A stretch of DNA of 7,719 bases from an uncultured Roseburia sp. GTDB taxonomy: Bacteria; Bacillota; Clostridia; Lachnospirales; Lachnospiraceae. The stretch covers positions 1-7,719 of the forward strand of contig CAMSEJ010000115.1 in assembly GCA_947057405.1 (NCBI GenBank), in the 5' to 3' direction. Position 1 is the first letter of the stretch. The number at the start of each line of letters is the position of its first letter. Shown piece after piece: positions 6,376 to 7,719 of the stretch. Below the pieces are notes generated by a model. That model was given only the letters and a program-made list of their open reading frames with translations. It made no database searches and was not told the DNA's origin. A program made the translations under genes and the position numbers.

Positions 6376-6647
6376 CTTCTATGTAAACATCTTCTTCCTG
6401 CTGCGGGTGTCGGTGAGCAGCATTCGGTTCTTATTGGGTTTTATTCTTTTTCGACTGTCATATATCCATTCCTGTATTGTTTTGTATTTTGTTATCGTTT
6501 TTTCCCCTGCAGTAGATTATAAGAAAATGAATTTTCTAAAAAAAGTATTAAAAAGCCAAAAATCGGTAAAAATATGAAAAAGAGAGAAATGAAAAGAATG
6601 CAGGAGCAAACAAAAGCATATCATAGTTAGCAGCAAAATTCGCACGC
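6376..6647. other. Gene-free AT-rich spacer upstream of groESL
   Basis: I see no credible gene here. The + strand is T-rich up to about 6515 and A-rich from there to about 6640. The A-rich half contains five A-tracts of five or more (6538-6544, 6550-6554, 6558-6562, 6568-6572, 6577-6581), then shorter ones at 6587-6589 and 6592-6595. Their centres are about 8-11 bp apart, near one helical turn, so the DNA may be intrinsically curved. A weak hairpin (TGCTGC/GCAGCA) lies near 6400 without a convincing terminator context. Confidence 0.5.
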
Positions 6648-6676
6648 TTGCAGAAACGATTCGCAAAACATATGAT
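6648..6676 (+). promoter_or_regulatory. Sigma-A promoter of groESL
   Basis: TTGCAG (6648-6653) and TATGAT (6671-6676) are separated by exactly 17 bp. The expected start of transcription is near 6683, directly before the CIRCE operator. This is the standard arrangement for HrcA-repressed housekeeping-sigma promoters. Confidence 0.85.
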
Positions 6677-6687
6677 AGGTCTATCGG

Positions 6688-6714
6688 TTAGCACTCGAAA
6701 GATATGAGTGCTAA
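6688..6714 (+). promoter_or_regulatory. CIRCE operator (HrcA binding site)
   Basis: TTAGCACTC, a 9-bp spacer and GAGTGCTAA match the CIRCE consensus at every arm position. The site lies just downstream of the predicted transcription start of groESL, where HrcA binding would block initiation or early elongation. This predicts heat-shock induction through loss of active HrcA. hrcA itself is not in the window. Confidence 0.97.
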
Positions 6715-6752
6715 TAACCAGAAAAAAGCAGAAAAATAAGGAGGCATTTGAA

Positions 6753-7037
6753 ATGAAGTTAGTACCTTTAGCAGACAGAGTTGTTTTAAAACAGTTAGAA
6801 GCAGAAGAAACAACCAAATCAGGAATCATTTTGACGAGCAAATCCCAGGAGAAGCCGCAGGAAGCAGAAGTGATTGCCGTAGGCCCGGGCGGGATTGTAG
6901 ACGGAAAAGAAGTTTCCATGCAGGTTACGGTTGGACAAAAGGTAATTTATTCAAAATACGCCGGGACAGAAGTGAAATTGGAAGACGAAGAATATATTAT
7001 CGTAAAGCAGAATGACATTTTGGCAGTTGTAGAATAA
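6753..7037 (+). CDS. groES: Co-chaperonin GroES (Hsp10)
   Basis: This 94-residue protein is the normal GroES length. The N-terminal KLVPLADRVVLKQLEAEETTKSG stretch includes the family signature (PLxDRVxxK...T.SGI, residues 4-25). The mobile loop that docks on GroEL is expected around residues 16-32 (EAEETTKSGIILTSKSQ). AEVIAVGPGG at about 38-47 and the C-terminal EYIIVKQNDILAVVE are also typical. Seven subunits form the lid of the GroEL chamber in the cytosol. The start at 6753 is set by AAGGAGG (6738-6744) 8 nt upstream; an in-frame ATG at 6708 falls inside the CIRCE arm and would add 15 residues not found in the family. groEL follows after 39 nt in the same operon, under CIRCE control. Confidence 0.97.
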   Translation: MKLVPLADRVVLKQLEAEETTKSGIILTSKSQEKPQEAEVIAVGPGGIVDGKEVSMQVTVGQKVIYSKYAGTEVKLEDEEYIIVKQNDILAVVE

Positions 7038-7049
7038 AAAAGCTTATAA

Positions 7050-7719
<670 letters not shown>

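Noticed and set aside
6296..6577. 93-codon hydrophobic + strand frame
   Set aside because: Hydrophobicity comes from T-rich DNA. It overlaps the terminator at 6335-6358, and neither the ATG at 6296 nor the one at 6358 has a ribosome site.
6708..6752. 15-residue N-terminal extension of GroES
   Set aside because: The ATG lies in the CIRCE arm; the strong AAGGAGG points to 6753, which gives the standard GroES N-terminus.

Overview
The window looks like chromosomal DNA from a Gram-positive anaerobe of the class Clostridia, most likely a Lachnospiraceae-type gut bacterium. This is an inference from four things: a PPi-type phosphofructokinase, a DegV-family lipid-binding protein, a LUD protein with a cysteine-rich tail, and a groESL operon behind a perfect CIRCE operator. 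Strong GGAGG-type ribosome sites and sigma-A-like promoters fit. No tRNA, rRNA, CRISPR array, phage gene or transposase was seen.

Layout. (1) Positions 14-652 (-) encode a stand-alone LUD-domain protein. It is divergent from a half-size ABC exporter at 726-2456 (+). (2) The exporter converges on a DegV-family protein (2537-3439, -), with a 10-bp-stem hairpin between the two stop codons. (3) A 6-phosphofructokinase predicted to use pyrophosphate lies at 3633-4874 (-). It has its own extended -10 promoter and a clear terminator that separates it from degV. (4) Divergent from it, a sigma-A-like promoter drives an 85-residue two-helix membrane protein of unknown function and then a Cof-type HAD phosphatase (5357-6133), probably as one operon. 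(5) From 6134 to 6752 there is no convincing gene. This stretch holds an inverted repeat with perfect 21-bp arms, a rho-independent terminator, a strand-skewed AT-rich region with closely spaced A-tracts, and then the groES promoter and CIRCE. (6) groES (6753-7037) and the first 214 codons of groEL (7077 to the window end) finish the window.

How the genes work together. groES and groEL are the only pair with a firm shared job (protein folding, under HrcA control). The PFK is a central glycolysis enzyme transcribed alone. The remaining genes are housekeeping or accessory genes with no visible shared pathway. I see no clear new multi-gene system. The items most worth a second look are the 82-bp inverted repeat after the HAD gene, the A-tract array upstream of the chaperonin promoter, the uncharacterised two-helix membrane protein, and the cysteine cluster of the LUD protein.
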